From the NCBI GenBank assembly GCA_028066595.1, contig JALCBJ010000001.1, forward strand, positions 20,415 through 84,414: 64,000 nucleotides of DNA, written 5' to 3'. The notes beneath the pieces are model-generated. The model was not told where the DNA came from. It saw only the letters and a program-made list of their open reading frames with translations, and ran no database searches. Source of the stretch: Thermoanaerobaculia bacterium (GTDB lineage: Bacteria > Acidobacteriota > Thermoanaerobaculia > Multivoradales > J023). Below are positions 9,062-17,965 of this stretch, in pieces (positions within the stretch are counted from its first letter, which is position 1; each line of letters opens with the position of its first letter). The translations under genes and the position numbers were made by a program.

Positions 9062-9519
9062 TCCGGGGGTGCCGCGAGGAAAAGCGTCTCGGCCACGACG
9101 GCCCGCTTTCCGCTCGATTCGCCGCGACGCATCTCGATGTCGCCGCGTATGCGGATCAAGATCCGGTCTCCCCGCGGTGTCGACGACACCAAGCGGGCCA
9201 CCAGGCGTACTTCGCCATCGGCAGGGACGGGCTGGATGAAACGCACCTTGTCGAGGCCGTAGTTCACCGTCATGGAAGCGTCGCGAATCTCGAAGACCTC
9301 AGCGAACAGGCGGGGCAGGAGCGAGAGAACGAGGTAGCCGTGGGCGATGGTGCCGCCGAAAGGACCTGTCGCTGCTTTCTCGCGATCGATGTGGATCCAC
9401 TGTCGGTCTTCTGTGACCTCGGCGAACCCATCGACTCGCTCCTGGCCGATCTTCAGCCAATCGCTGGCTCCCAGATCGACATTCTCAGACCGAGCCGCCT
9501 CTTCAAAGGTGAATTGCAT
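9058..9519 (-). CDS. MaoC-like (R)-specific enoyl-CoA hydratase
   Basis: 153 residues with a hot-dog fold signature. VTEDRQWIHIDREKA then GGTIAHGYLVLSLLPRLF match the MaoC hydratase-2 motif, including the catalytic Asp and His (D-x-N/W-x-x-H and AHG). The start at the ATG at 9519 follows AGGGAAGCCACG; in-frame sequence upstream to 9687 is arginine-rich and not family-like. The enzyme class hydrates trans-2-enoyl-CoA, or related thioesters, in fatty-acid or polyester metabolism. Translational overlap with a nuclease gene is odd and gives no functional hint. Confidence 0.85.
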   Translation of the reverse strand: MQFTFEEAARSENVDLGASDWLKIGQERVDGFAEVTEDRQWIHIDREKAATGPFGGTIAHGYLVLSLLPRLFAEVFEIRDASMTVNYGLDKVRFIQPVPADGEVRLVARLVSSTPRGDRILIRIRGDIEMRRGESSGKRAVVAETLFLAAPPE

Positions 9520-9548
9520 CGTGGCTTCCCTGGGAACCCCTCGACGGA

Positions 9549-10271
9549 TCAGCTGCAGGGTGAGAAATGGTCGAGAAAATCGCGTAGCCGCCCCAGCTCG
9601 GCCAGAGGCTCGTCTCCGGGAGGGTGCTCGATCCACACGCCCGCTCGCGGCACCTCCCCGCCACAGCGGAAGCGTACCGCCACCCACTGAGCCTCCGTGG
9701 ATCCGGAAAACATGCCCAAGGTGCCGCGGGCTGCCCGCCAGTCTACGGTCGTACCCGCAGCCTCCAGGCTCCCTTCGCCGAGGGACTCGTCGAAGTCGAA
9801 CTCGAGGCCGAGATCGATGCTGGTCGTGCCGCCGGCTCTCTCGCCCCCCAAGATGTCATCGATGCGCTGATCTTCGCGCATGCTCTTGGCTTCCAGGTAG
9901 ATGAACGTGTGCTCTCCCAGGTCGTCGGCCCGAGGAATCATGTTGACCATCATCTCGGCCTTCTCTTCGAAGCTGGCACCGTCGGCTGTCTCCGGCTCGG
10001 GTCCGTCACTGAGACTGGCGAGCTTCAACGCAAAGGGAAACGAGAAAATGGAGTGAGCATGGTAGCCATCGGGAAGGCCGCCCTCGGCACCTAGCAACTC
10101 GACGACAGCCTCGTGCCGCATGGCAGGGTCGGCCATCTTGTCCACCGCGCGGGTGAAGAAGCTGACCCCGGCCAAACCCAACGCCATCGCGCCTCCGATA
10201 AGGAGAAGAATGCATAGACCACAGCCGCAACCGATCCAAACCCAGGCCGGTACCCCGTTGTTCTTCGACAT
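9549..10271 (-). CDS. Membrane-anchored hypothetical protein
   Basis: 240 residues. One glycine/leucine-rich membrane segment lies at about residues 10-36 (with CGCGLCILLLIGG inside it) and is followed by an acidic extracytoplasmic domain of about 200 residues. A good GAGGAG site lies 5 bases before the ATG. I recognise no family. It sits 29 bp upstream of the MaoC gene start and may be the head of that transcript, or the end of one coming from the reductase gene 71 bp upstream. Confidence 0.7.
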   Translation of the reverse strand: MSKNNGVPAWVWIGCGCGLCILLLIGGAMALGLAGVSFFTRAVDKMADPAMRHEAVVELLGAEGGLPDGYHAHSIFSFPFALKLASLSDGPEPETADGASFEEKAEMMVNMIPRADDLGEHTFIYLEAKSMREDQRIDDILGGERAGGTTSIDLGLEFDFDESLGEGSLEAAGTTVDWRAARGTLGMFSGSTEAQWVAVRFRCGGEVPRAGVWIEHPPGDEPLAELGRLRDFLDHFSPCS

Positions 10272-10342
10272 GGTCGCTCCTCAATGCGTGCTGCGGTGCT
10301 GTTCTCGGTAGTGCGCGTCGCCGAGTTTACGCCATGGGCCGG

Positions 10343-11518
10343 CTATCCATTCGACAGCATGCGCCACGCCAGCCGGGGCGACATGGGCATCAACCGAGAA
10401 GGTGGCACATGTCGAACATGTACCGCCAGAAACCGCTCGAACAAACCGGGTTCACCGGCGAGGGCGCGGAAGGCTCGCCGGCGAATCGCCGGATGTCTCT
10501 GCAGCCAAAGCACCAGCTCCGTGAGACCTCGGGCCGTGCGATCGAGGCGACGGCAACCCTTCGTGTAGAGCGATAAATCTCCGGCGGCCACCGCGGTCGC
10601 CAGCTCTCGAGCCTGGTGTAGGGCGACCGACAGTCCCTCACCGGTGATCGCGTCGACATAGCCTGCGGCGTCACCCACCAATGCCACGTTGCCCCGCACC
10701 ACTCCTCGTACTCGCTGGCGAAGCGGACCTGTACCAAAGTCCCGCGAGCTGGCCCTCGTTCCAGCGAGTCGCCGCCGTAGCTCTGGTAGCTCCTCCAGGA
10801 GCTCTTCGAACCGCGCCTTTCGTCCAGACCACAAGAGCGCCACACCGATCTCGTCGTCGGCTACCGGAGTGACGTAGCCTTCGAGACCTAGCGCCCAGTG
10901 GACTTCCACCAGATCGGTCCACGGAGCGACAGCGAAATGGCGGCGGACGCCGAAGCGCTGGCGCGAGGGAGCTTCGGGCCTACCGGCCAGGCCCAGCTCG
11001 CGACGCACGGGAGATCGCAGCCCATCGGCCGCGACTACCAGGCGCGCTCGAACCTCGCTTTCCCGACCGTCCGGCGCTCGAACACGCAGGCATCTATGTT
11101 TCCGGCCCGGCGTTCCCAGCACCTTCCAGCCCCAACGAAGCTCGACTCCGGCCGACTGGGCCGAGTCCACCAGAGCGCGCTGCAGCTCCGTGCGGCGCAC
11201 GCCCAGCCCGGGCCGGCCGGGAAACCGGCCTGCCACCTGGAGCGGCCGCTGAGCCGAGCTGTCGAGCCAGCGGATACCGCAGAAGGGCCGCGCGTGTAGC
11301 GCCTCGACATCGACACCAATCTGTCGCAGCCTGTGAACACCGTCGGGCATGATGCCTTCGCCGCAAGGCTTGTCGAGAGGCGGGACGCCCCGATCGAAGA
11401 CGGTGACCGAGAGCTCGGACGCCGCCTGGCGCAGCTCCAGGGCACAGGCCAGGCCCGCGGGGCCGCCCCCGACGATGGCGACGTCGTGCTCCGCCGAACG
11501 CAGAGCGGAGGCGGTCAC
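10343..11518 (-). CDS. FAD-dependent geranylgeranyl-reductase-like oxidoreductase
   Basis: 391 residues. The N terminus has the Rossmann FAD motif VAIVGGGPAGLACALEL (residues about 13-29). CGEGIMPDGVHRLRQIGV is the conserved PxxxxCG-type segment of geranylgeranyl-reductase-like enzymes, and GNVALVGDAAGYVDAITGEG is the second FAD motif with the GD signature. The start is a GTG at 11518 whose last bases form GTGA with the stop of the ApbE gene; the frame is open further upstream only because it overlaps that gene. The family saturates prenyl chains or epoxidises/halogenates. Isoprenoid work is plausible, since a UbiA and a prenol-kinase-like gene occur elsewhere in the window, but that link is inference. 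Confidence 0.85.
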   Translation of the reverse strand: MTASALRSAEHDVAIVGGGPAGLACALELRQAASELSVTVFDRGVPPLDKPCGEGIMPDGVHRLRQIGVDVEALHARPFCGIRWLDSSAQRPLQVAGRFPGRPGLGVRRTELQRALVDSAQSAGVELRWGWKVLGTPGRKHRCLRVRAPDGRESEVRARLVVAADGLRSPVRRELGLAGRPEAPSRQRFGVRRHFAVAPWTDLVEVHWALGLEGYVTPVADDEIGVALLWSGRKARFEELLEELPELRRRLAGTRASSRDFGTGPLRQRVRGVVRGNVALVGDAAGYVDAITGEGLSVALHQARELATAVAAGDLSLYTKGCRRLDRTARGLTELVLWLQRHPAIRRRAFRALAGEPGLFERFLAVHVRHVPPSRLMPMSPRLAWRMLSNG

Positions 11519-12573
11519 CGCGGCTCGCGAACCCGGTCGAGCTCGCTCCAACGATAGGGCGACTCGAGGGGCAACCCACCTCCGGTTCCCAGGAGCCAAA
11601 GCACCGAAGGCCTTGGGTCGAGGGAGCCGACGTGACGCTGGCCCAAGGTGTGCCCCATCGCGTACAGCGAATGGGCCAGCACTTCGGCATCCCGAGCCAT
11701 CGTGGTCACAGCGGCGACCAACCGTACGCCGATCGTCGGCACGCCGGTCTGCTGGTTGATCGGAAGATGGCCGTCGGTGCCCGTTCGCGCCACCCACGCC
11801 AGACTCTGGTCGCGTAGGTAGAGCTGATCGATGGGATGACGAGTTCCCTCTACGCCCGGAACCTGTACCAACCAGCCGCGCCCGGAGGTGCCTGGCCCGA
11901 CGCCGGTGATCAAAGCTTCCGTTTCGATGATCGCGTTTCGGATGCCGTGGCGTTGCAACTCGGCAAGAGCCAGGTCGATCGCGTAGCCCCGCTCCATGCC
12001 GAAGCCGTTCAACCGGGTGCCTTCTCCGATCCGTACACGACGAGGGTTCTGTTCCAGCCCGAGGGTCGAGCAGTCCGCCGAGGCAACGGCGTCGCGCAGC
12101 TGGAACGGCGAGAACTCATGACCTTGTCTTCGTTCGTCCCAAAGCCGGTAGATTTCTCCACCGAGTGGACCCTGCATGCCTCCGGACCAAAGGCAATAGC
12201 GCATGCTGTGGAGGACGAATTCGAAGACTTCCTCCGTCACGGGGACGAAGCTTCCGGGACGCCGGTTGATCTCCCCGAGGCTGCCTCTCTGGGGCGAGTC
12301 TGCGGCAATCTGAGCCGAGAACGAGTGCATCTTCAACATCGCCAGCCGGATCGCCTCGAGAGCCATGTTGCGATCGACGTCGCGCACCTCGATCTCCATC
12401 ACGTCGCCGAAGAGCTGTATCTGAAGCCGCACGGCCGTCTGGTCGGAGGACGGCCCGCCGGTCTGAGCCAGCGCCCCGCACGCAGGGAGGAGCAGACAGC
12501 AAGCGACCACCCAACAGCCGGTGAGGCGGAAGAAGGCGCCGTAACGAAGCCGGGTCGGGGAGCGATGCTTCAT
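11515..12573 (-). CDS. Exported ApbE-like FAD:protein FMN transferase
   Basis: 352 residues with a signal peptide (about residues 18-38, ending near ACGALAQ). LFGDVMEIEVRD, then AIRLAMLKMHSFSAQI, then a NRRPGSFVPVTEEVFEFVL segment follow the ApbE order. RLNGFGMERGYAIDLAL replaces the usual DLGGIAKGYAVD, and TTMARDAEVLAHSLYAMG replaces the C-terminal AD-x-x-STALFVLG. So the fold is recognisable but the metal/flavin loop is divergent. ApbE attaches FMN covalently to a Thr/Ser of periplasmic redox proteins; no NqrC/RnfG-type target is visible nearby. The ATG at 12573 is used because it begins the signal peptide; the longer upstream frame is arginine-rich and overlaps the next gene. Confidence 0.75.
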   Translation of the reverse strand: MKHRSPTRLRYGAFFRLTGCWVVACCLLLPACGALAQTGGPSSDQTAVRLQIQLFGDVMEIEVRDVDRNMALEAIRLAMLKMHSFSAQIAADSPQRGSLGEINRRPGSFVPVTEEVFEFVLHSMRYCLWSGGMQGPLGGEIYRLWDERRQGHEFSPFQLRDAVASADCSTLGLEQNPRRVRIGEGTRLNGFGMERGYAIDLALAELQRHGIRNAIIETEALITGVGPGTSGRGWLVQVPGVEGTRHPIDQLYLRDQSLAWVARTGTDGHLPINQQTGVPTIGVRLVAAVTTMARDAEVLAHSLYAMGHTLGQRHVGSLDPRPSVLWLLGTGGGLPLESPYRWSELDRVREPR

Positions 12574-12617
12574 CGCACTGTGTCTATCACGCCGCGCGCC
12601 TCGCCGGGTCGGCCTTC

Positions 12618-14411
12618 TCACGGCGCGCGAAACGCTCCGCGGCCACAATGCAAGAGGCTTTGGTTGCGGCCTCGGGCCTTGGCTTCGTATAGAGCTTCGT
12701 CGGCGAGGAGCAGCAGCTCGCTCGGCGCTTTGATGGTCAGCTCGGGGAAGGCGGCGACACCGAGGCTGAGGGTCAGGGGCAGGCGCTCTCCTTCCCAGCG
12801 GCAGTCGATCGCCTCGACACCGACCCGCAGGCGCTCCGCCAGGCGCAATGCCGAATCGCCGTCCGTGTGTTCCAAGAGCACGGTGAATTCTTCGCCGCCC
12901 CACCGGCACAGCACATCGTCATCGCGGCGGGTGTCGTCGAGGACGCTCGCCACAGCTTTCAGTGCCTCGTCGCCTGCGGCATGTCCCCACGTGTCGTTGA
13001 CCTTCTTGAAATGGTCGATGTCGCACACGATGGCGGCCAACGGACGCCCCTCGTCGCACGCCCTGCGGTAAGCCTGCTGCAGCCTAGTCTGAAAGACGCG
13101 GCGGACCGGCACGCCGGTCAAGGGATCGAGACGGGCTTCCCGATCCAGGTAGGAGCGCTCGAGGGAGCTGGCCATCTGCGGTACGAGGCGCCACAGCAAG
13201 TCCTCGGCACCGTCTTCGAGGCGCCGTGGATCGGACCACAGACGCACCGTGCCGAGACTCGGCCCGGCATCTCCCTTTTCGGCCTTCCCAGGACGCTCTT
13301 CTACGGGCGGCACCAGTGGTACGTCCATACGGTGCCAGACAGCGCGCCGGTGGATGCCAGGAAGCATGGCGGGACGCGGCGGCGGCTCGGGAACGCCCTC
13401 GACGACCCGGCCATCGGGCCCAGCGGCCCAGCTTCGACCGTCGGGCAACTCGAGCTGGAACCACTGCACTGGCAAAATGTGCCGGCATTCGGAGTAGATC
13501 TGCTGGGCGATTCCCGGCTCGCCGGATGTCTCGCCGAGGATGCGCTCTTGACCCTCGGTCAGCCGGGCGAAGCTGTCGATCCTACGACCGGCGCGCCGGT
13601 GCAGTACCGCATGCCGCGCCGCCTCTGCGGCCAGCATCGCGAACGCCGCGTAGAGGAAGAAGGTGGCCGTTCCGGTCTGAGTTGCCAGCAGCAAGACCCC
13701 GACGAGCCAGCCGAGAAGATCTACCGCCACGGAACCTAGGTCGATCCAGCGCGGTGATCTGCGTCGTCGCAACGCCGGAAGCAGAACCCGCGCTGCGGCG
13801 AGGACGAGACCATAGGTAAAGGCGGCCAAGACCCATTCGTGCGCCCTTGGCAGAGCACGTCCAGTAAGCCACGCGCCGCCTGCCAGGACCGACGCCGCGA
13901 GGAGCAAAGCTCCTTCCAGCCCCGGCAGGATACCCGGCACGCGCTCGCTGTTGCGCAATGCGCGACGGCGCGCCCAGGAGGCGACGAGGTTGGCGACCGC
14001 CGCCGCCGCCGCGGCCGGTAGCACGCCAAGGCGCAAAGCCAAGGCCGGAAGTGCGACAGCTCCGAGGGCCAGGGTATCCACCGCAGCCAGCGTGGCGGCT
14101 GGACGGTGCGGAGTTAGTGGCTGATGTAGCGCGGCGAGCGCGGCGAGCAGAGTCCATCCGAACAGCTCCGCCAGACCACTCGGAGTCCAAGCTCCGCTCC
14201 GGCTCCAAGCTTCGCTGCCCGTCATGAGCAGCAGAGCCGCAACGGAAAGGGCTGTCGGTACCACCAGGAGCGACAGGTCCCGGGCGCCCTCGGCCACGGT
14301 GCGCCGACCCGCACGACGCGTTGCGAATCGTCGGGCGCGCCGCGGCACCGGCGCTTCCATCGAGTCCGGTGATTCGCTCTGTATCTCGGCCTTCTCCCAG
14401 CCCTCCGGCAT
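12618..14411 (-). CDS. Membrane diguanylate cyclase (GGDEF)
   Basis: 597 residues. Residues about 45-275 contain seven or more hydrophobic segments rich in alanine and leucine. A linker with a possible GAF-like region follows (SECRHILPVQWFQLEL), then a C-terminal GGDEF domain. The active-site motif is GGEEF, and the inhibitory RxxD site is present five residues upstream as RDDD. The substrate Asp region reads CDIDHFKKVNDTWGH. The enzyme should make cyclic-di-GMP and be product-inhibited. The start is an ATG at 14411 after GGGAGTGCCG; a GTG two codons upstream is possible. It ends 45 bp before the ApbE gene start. Confidence 0.9.
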   Translation of the reverse strand: MPEGWEKAEIQSESPDSMEAPVPRRARRFATRRAGRRTVAEGARDLSLLVVPTALSVAALLLMTGSEAWSRSGAWTPSGLAELFGWTLLAALAALHQPLTPHRPAATLAAVDTLALGAVALPALALRLGVLPAAAAAAVANLVASWARRRALRNSERVPGILPGLEGALLLAASVLAGGAWLTGRALPRAHEWVLAAFTYGLVLAAARVLLPALRRRRSPRWIDLGSVAVDLLGWLVGVLLLATQTGTATFFLYAAFAMLAAEAARHAVLHRRAGRRIDSFARLTEGQERILGETSGEPGIAQQIYSECRHILPVQWFQLELPDGRSWAAGPDGRVVEGVPEPPPRPAMLPGIHRRAVWHRMDVPLVPPVEERPGKAEKGDAGPSLGTVRLWSDPRRLEDGAEDLLWRLVPQMASSLERSYLDREARLDPLTGVPVRRVFQTRLQQAYRRACDEGRPLAAIVCDIDHFKKVNDTWGHAAGDEALKAVASVLDDTRRDDDVLCRWGGEEFTVLLEHTDGDSALRLAERLRVGVEAIDCRWEGERLPLTLSLGVAAFPELTIKAPSELLLLADEALYEAKARGRNQSLLHCGRGAFRAP

Positions 14412-14573
14412 CGGCACTCCCTGGCGGTCATTCCCGGGTATGATGAGAGCCCGGCTCGCGCCGGTCGTCTCCTGTCAGCCCGATGGTAAGCGGTACGTCG
14501 CGACGGCGCTACGCCCGCTTCGCTTCGAGGCGCGCGTTGCGAGCCACTCCGGAATGGACGACAATAAACAGTC

Positions 14574-15047
14574 ATGAGGCGCTTCAAGCCCGCATACGGC
14601 GTCGGCATCGTATTGATCTTCGTCGCCGCCATACTCGCCGCCGACTACGCCTTGTCCGGCGGCTTCTACGGAGATTTCGAGCGCGTGGCGCCCGATTCCG
14701 ACGGTCGGGTGATCCTCGACGTTTCGGAGCTCGAGAATCGTCAGGTTCGCTTCTTCCGCTTCCTCAACACCGGCAATCAAGAAGTCAAATTTTTCGTGGG
14801 TCGCGACCTGACCGGCCAACTACAGGTGGCCTTCGACGCTTCAGAAACGGACTACAAGCGGAAGCGAGGGTTCCGTCACGAGGGTGACTGGCTGGTGAAC
14901 AACAAGTGCGACACGACTCTTCGCCTCTCGGAGGTCAACGAGGGCCTCAGCGGCTGCCGCCCGGTTCCTCTGAAGCATCGTCTCGTCGAGGGTCGGCTGA
15001 TCCTCGAAGAATCCGACATTCTGGCCGGTTGGCGCTACTTCCGATGA
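14574..15047 (+). CDS. DUF2318-like membrane-anchored protein lacking most cysteines
   Basis: 157 residues with one N-terminal membrane segment (about 9-25). The rest follows the DUF2318 pattern closely: QVRFFRFLNTGNQEVKFFV, then AFDASETDY, KRGFRHEGDWLV, GCRPVPLKHR and a terminal ESDILAGWRYF. In typical DUF2318 proteins, from memory, the AFDA segment is followed by two cysteines (CDVC) and a later VCxxCG pair binds the cofactor. Here residues 90-93 read SETD and only C112 and C128 remain. An iron-sulfur or heme role as in the parent family is therefore doubtful. It is divergent from the diguanylate cyclase gene. Confidence 0.65.
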   Translation: MRRFKPAYGVGIVLIFVAAILAADYALSGGFYGDFERVAPDSDGRVILDVSELENRQVRFFRFLNTGNQEVKFFVGRDLTGQLQVAFDASETDYKRKRGFRHEGDWLVNNKCDTTLRLSEVNEGLSGCRPVPLKHRLVEGRLILEESDILAGWRYFR

Positions 15048-15086
15048 GCCCTTCCGAACGCTCGTTTCCGACCTCCATCTCGATCT

Positions 15087-15115
15087 TTGACGGCCCCTGG
15101 GGGCTGTGCTATACC
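15087..15115 (+). promoter_or_regulatory. Sigma-70-type promoter of mglBA
   Basis: TTGACG (15087-15092) and TATACC (15110-15115) are separated by exactly 17 bases. Start would be near 15122, giving a leader of about 20 bases with GAGAGG 6 bases before the mglB ATG. The spacer contains a small palindrome, GCCCCTGGGGGC. Confidence 0.6.
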
Positions 15116-15141
15116 TTCGGCTTACCCGCGGAGAGGTAACC

Positions 15142-15627
15142 ATGGATCTCGTACTGTACGAAGAAGAAATCCGGAATCTGGAGAGGGTGCTCGAGCGCCT
15201 GCGCCACGATTCCAACGCGCGAGCGGTGTTCCTGATCGACAAGAACGGTCAACAGATCGCCGCCGACGGCGACGTCGATCAGTTCGACACCACGTCGCTC
15301 GCCTCACTCACCGCGGGAAATGTAGCCGCTACCGACAGCCTCGCCCGCCTCATCGGCGAACGCGAGTTCTCGGTGCTTTTCCACGAGGGTGAACGCGACC
15401 ATATCCACATCTCCATCGTGGCTCGTCGCGCTATTTTGCTGGTGATCTTCGACGAACGCTCTTCTCTCGGGCTCGTCCGTCTGCGGGTCAAGCGAGCCGC
15501 CGGCGAATTCGACAAGATCTTCGAGACCATGGCACAGAAGGCCAGCGCAGGTCCCGTGGAAGGGCCCATGGAGACGCCTTTCTCGGAGATCACCGACGAC
15601 GATATCGACGCTCTTTTCAGCGACTAG
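15142..15627 (+). CDS. mglB: MglB-like roadblock/LC7 protein, GTPase-activating partner of MglA
   Basis: 161 residues. [15 protein letters not shown], then [20 protein letters not shown] and [19 protein letters not shown], match the roadblock/LC7 fold as in Myxococcus MglB, including the acidic C terminus ending [14 protein letters not shown]. The ATG at 15142 follows GAGAGGTAACC and is preferred over an upstream TTG at 15106. In Myxococcus, MglB is the GAP that sets cell polarity with MglA. Here the two genes are adjacent, 17 bases apart, in the same order. Confidence 0.93.
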   Translation: MDLVLYEEEIRNLERVLERLRHDSNARAVFLIDKNGQQIAADGDVDQFDTTSLASLTAGNVAATDSLARLIGEREFSVLFHEGERDHIHISIVARRAILLVIFDERSSLGLVRLRVKRAAGEFDKIFETMAQKASAGPVEGPMETPFSEITDDDIDALFSD

Positions 15628-15644
15628 CTGCCGGCCAACGCGAT

Positions 15645-16229
15645 ATGACGTTCATCAATTACGCGGCCAAGGAAATCAACTGCAAGATCGTCTACTACGG
15701 CCCTGGGCTCGGGGGCAAGACGACAAACCTGCAGTACATCTATTCCAAGACTTCTCCGGACGCCAAAGGGAAGATGATCTCCCTCGCCACGGAGACGGAT
15801 CGCACCCTCTTTTTCGACTTCCTGCCCCTCGATCTCGGAACGATTCGCGGCTTCACCACCCGATTCCATCTCTATACGGTTCCGGGTCAGGTGTTCTATG
15901 ACGCCAGTCGCAAGCTGATTCTCAAGGGCGCCGACGGTGTGATCTTCGTCGCCGACAGCCAGGAAGAGCGAATGGAATCGAACATCGAGTCGATTCGAAA
16001 CCTAGAGACCAACCTCAAACAGCATGGACTCGACCTGAAGACGCTGCCTTACGCATTGCAATTCAACAAGCGCGACCTACCCAACGCCATGGCGGTGGAC
16101 GAGATGTATCGCATGTTGAACTTCAAACGCGAGCCTACTTTCGAGGCCGTGGCGCCGGAAGGCAAAGGCGTCTTCGACACGTTGAAGTCGGTCGCCAAGC
16201 AGATTCTGGTCGAGCTGCGCAAGCGCTGA
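15645..16229 (+). CDS. mglA: MglA-like small Ras-family GTPase
   Basis: 194 residues, full length for bacterial MglA. The P-loop is GPGLGGKTT at 19-27 (Myxococcus has GPGLCGKTT), the G3 region is TVPGQVFYD at 78-86 and the G4 motif NKRD lies at 141-144. [17 protein letters not shown] is highly characteristic of MglA. It follows mglB directly. The family acts at the cytoplasmic face to set polarity for motility machines such as type IV pili. No motility gene is in the window, so polarity control is inferred from the family. Confidence 0.95.
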   Translation: MTFINYAAKEINCKIVYYGPGLGGKTTNLQYIYSKTSPDAKGKMISLATETDRTLFFDFLPLDLGTIRGFTTRFHLYTVPGQVFYDASRKLILKGADGVIFVADSQEERMESNIESIRNLETNLKQHGLDLKTLPYALQFNKRDLPNAMAVDEMYRMLNFKREPTFEAVAPEGKGVFDTLKSVAKQILVELRKR

Positions 16230-16310
16230 TCGCTTCGGCCCCCTGAACTCCCGGGCGCCGCCAGGCCGCGAGCGCACTTTCTTTACTTCACGAATTGGAG
16301 CCGAATCACT

Positions 16311-16925
16311 ATGTCCAAACGTTGGTCCAAGACCGAGATCGCCCACCTCAAGCGTCACGCCGACTCGCAAACCCTAGAAGAGCTGGCGCAACGATTCCAT
16401 ACCGAGACGGCCGAAGTGCGCGCCAAGATGGAGGAGTTGGGGCTCGCTGGAACCAGCGGCGACGACCATGACGCCGCGCTTTCCGCTTTCGAATCGGCCC
16501 TCAAGCTGGTGCAGGACGGCAAATGGAAGAAGGCCGCTGAGACCTTCGAGAACGTGATCGCGGAGTCGGATACCCATGAGCTGACCGATCGAGCCCGTCA
16601 GTACCTGGCGATCTGTCAACATCGTCTCGACGGTGAGCCAGAGATCGAGGACCCCTATCTCGCGGCGGTCGTGAGCAAGAACAGTGGTGACGTGGAGACA
16701 GCGCAGCAGTTGATTTCCAAAGCAGGGTCCGATGACGAGAGGATCGCCTATCTCCAAGCGTCGCTCCACGCCCTGGCTGGGGATGATGACCAAGCGATCG
16801 AGGCCCTCGGCAAGGCCATTCGGCTGAACCCCCGCAATCGAGTTCAGGCGTTTCACGACCCTGACTTCAAGGACCTGCGTGAGAACGAAGAGTTTCAGGG
16901 GCTCCTGGAACAAGCCCAGGCCTGA
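16311..16925 (+). CDS. TPR-containing cytoplasmic protein
   Basis: 204 residues. The N terminus (MSKRWSKTEIAHLKRHADS, then LEELAQRFHT) resembles a SANT/Myb-like or Trihelix helical module that spaces residues as in small DNA-binding proteins. Residues about 55-105 and 140-175 contain TPR-like helices, including ALSAFESALKLVQDGKWKKAAETF and QAIEALGKAIRLNPRN. No signal peptide. It lies 81 bp after mglA and 8 bp before yvcK, so it may belong to the mgl transcript. Role unknown; a scaffold for the MglA system is a guess. Confidence 0.75.
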   Translation: MSKRWSKTEIAHLKRHADSQTLEELAQRFHTETAEVRAKMEELGLAGTSGDDHDAALSAFESALKLVQDGKWKKAAETFENVIAESDTHELTDRARQYLAICQHRLDGEPEIEDPYLAAVVSKNSGDVETAQQLISKAGSDDERIAYLQASLHALAGDDDQAIEALGKAIRLNPRNRVQAFHDPDFKDLRENEEFQGLLEQAQA

Positions 16926-16933
16926 GCGCTGAC

Positions 16934-17893
16934 TTGAAAATCACCGCTCTCGGCGGCGGATCGGGTCTAGCGGTCCTGCTGCGGGGACTGAAGCAAGAGG
17001 TCTCCCGCAGCGAGCAGCTCACCGCCGTAGTCACCGTATCGGACGACGGTGGCTCGTCCGGGCGACTACGGCGCGAACTGGGTGTGCTGCCACCGGGCGA
17101 CATCCGCAACTGCATCGTCGCCCTGGCGGACGACGAGGACTTGCTGGCACGGCTGTTCCAATACCGCTTTCCCAATGGCAAAGGGTTGTCGGGACACAGC
17201 TTCGGCAACCTATTCCTCACGGCGCTCACCGGAGTCACCGGCGACTTCTATCAGGCGATCCTCACCGCCGAGCAGATCCTGTCCGTGCGAGGGCGTATCT
17301 TGCCGGCAACACTCCAGGACGTACGGCTTCGTGCAGCCGGACGCTCGGGCCGCGTCTACGAAGGTGAATCGGCGGTCGGTACGTCCGGTGAGCGCCTGGC
17401 CCACTTGCGTATCGAGCCGCCCGCTGCCCCGGCATTCCCGCCCGCGGTGCGCGCTATCGAGGATGCAGACTTGGTGGTTCTCGGCCCGGGCTCGCTCTAC
17501 ACCTCCGTCATACCCAACCTGCTCATCCCAGGAATTCGCGCTGCCATAGAACGCAGTTGCGCGCCCACGGTCTTGGTGATGAATCTGATGAGCCAGCCAG
17601 GCGAGACCGACGGTATGACCGCAGTCGAGCACCTCGAGGCCATCGAAGAGCTCGCCGGCCGTGGACTCGTCGACGTCGTGCTGTTGAGTGAAGACAACCC
17701 TCCCGATCCGCTACTCGCTCGCTACGCGGAGTCGGGCTCGGCGCGCATCGAGATCGATCGAGACGCTTTGCGCCGGCACGAGGTGGAGCTAGTGGACTGC
17801 GATCTCCTGGTGGACGGCGAGGAGGGTCTCGTGCGTCACGACTCTCAGAAGCTGGCACGGGCGATTACGGCTCTGGCGCGCCGAACCCGCTGA
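16934..17893 (+). CDS. yvcK: YvcK/CofD-like protein (gluconeogenesis factor)
   Basis: 319 residues beginning at a TTG at 16934, which gives the family N terminus MKITALGGGSGLAVLLRGLK. VTVSDDGGSSGRLRRELG and PPGDIRNCIVALA are the hallmark motifs of the YvcK/CofD superfamily, and GPGSLYTSVIPNLLIPGI follows. In Bacillus, YvcK binds UDP-sugars and affects cell wall and growth on gluconeogenic carbon. A clear ribosome site is not visible, and the gene starts 8 bp after the TPR gene, so translation may be coupled. Confidence 0.9.
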   Translation: MKITALGGGSGLAVLLRGLKQEVSRSEQLTAVVTVSDDGGSSGRLRRELGVLPPGDIRNCIVALADDEDLLARLFQYRFPNGKGLSGHSFGNLFLTALTGVTGDFYQAILTAEQILSVRGRILPATLQDVRLRAAGRSGRVYEGESAVGTSGERLAHLRIEPPAAPAFPPAVRAIEDADLVVLGPGSLYTSVIPNLLIPGIRAAIERSCAPTVLVMNLMSQPGETDGMTAVEHLEAIEELAGRGLVDVVLLSEDNPPDPLLARYAESGSARIEIDRDALRRHEVELVDCDLLVDGEEGLVRHDSQKLARAITALARRTR

Positions 17894-17910
17894 GAGGTCG
17901 GCAACCTCTC
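17892..17910. terminator. Hairpin at the end of yvcK
   Basis: GAGAGGT and ACCTCTC form a perfect 7-bp stem around CGGCA, overlapping the stop codon of yvcK. No T run follows, so it would be a weak or factor-assisted terminator. Confidence 0.4.
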
Positions 17911-17965
17911 GTCCAGGGTTGCAACACTGCCCCCTAGGCGCGGTACATCATCGACTGGCGACAGC

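Noticed and set aside
12573-12909. Longer N terminus for the ApbE gene
   Set aside because: The extension is arginine/proline-rich, overlaps the diguanylate cyclase and precedes a clean signal peptide start at 12573.
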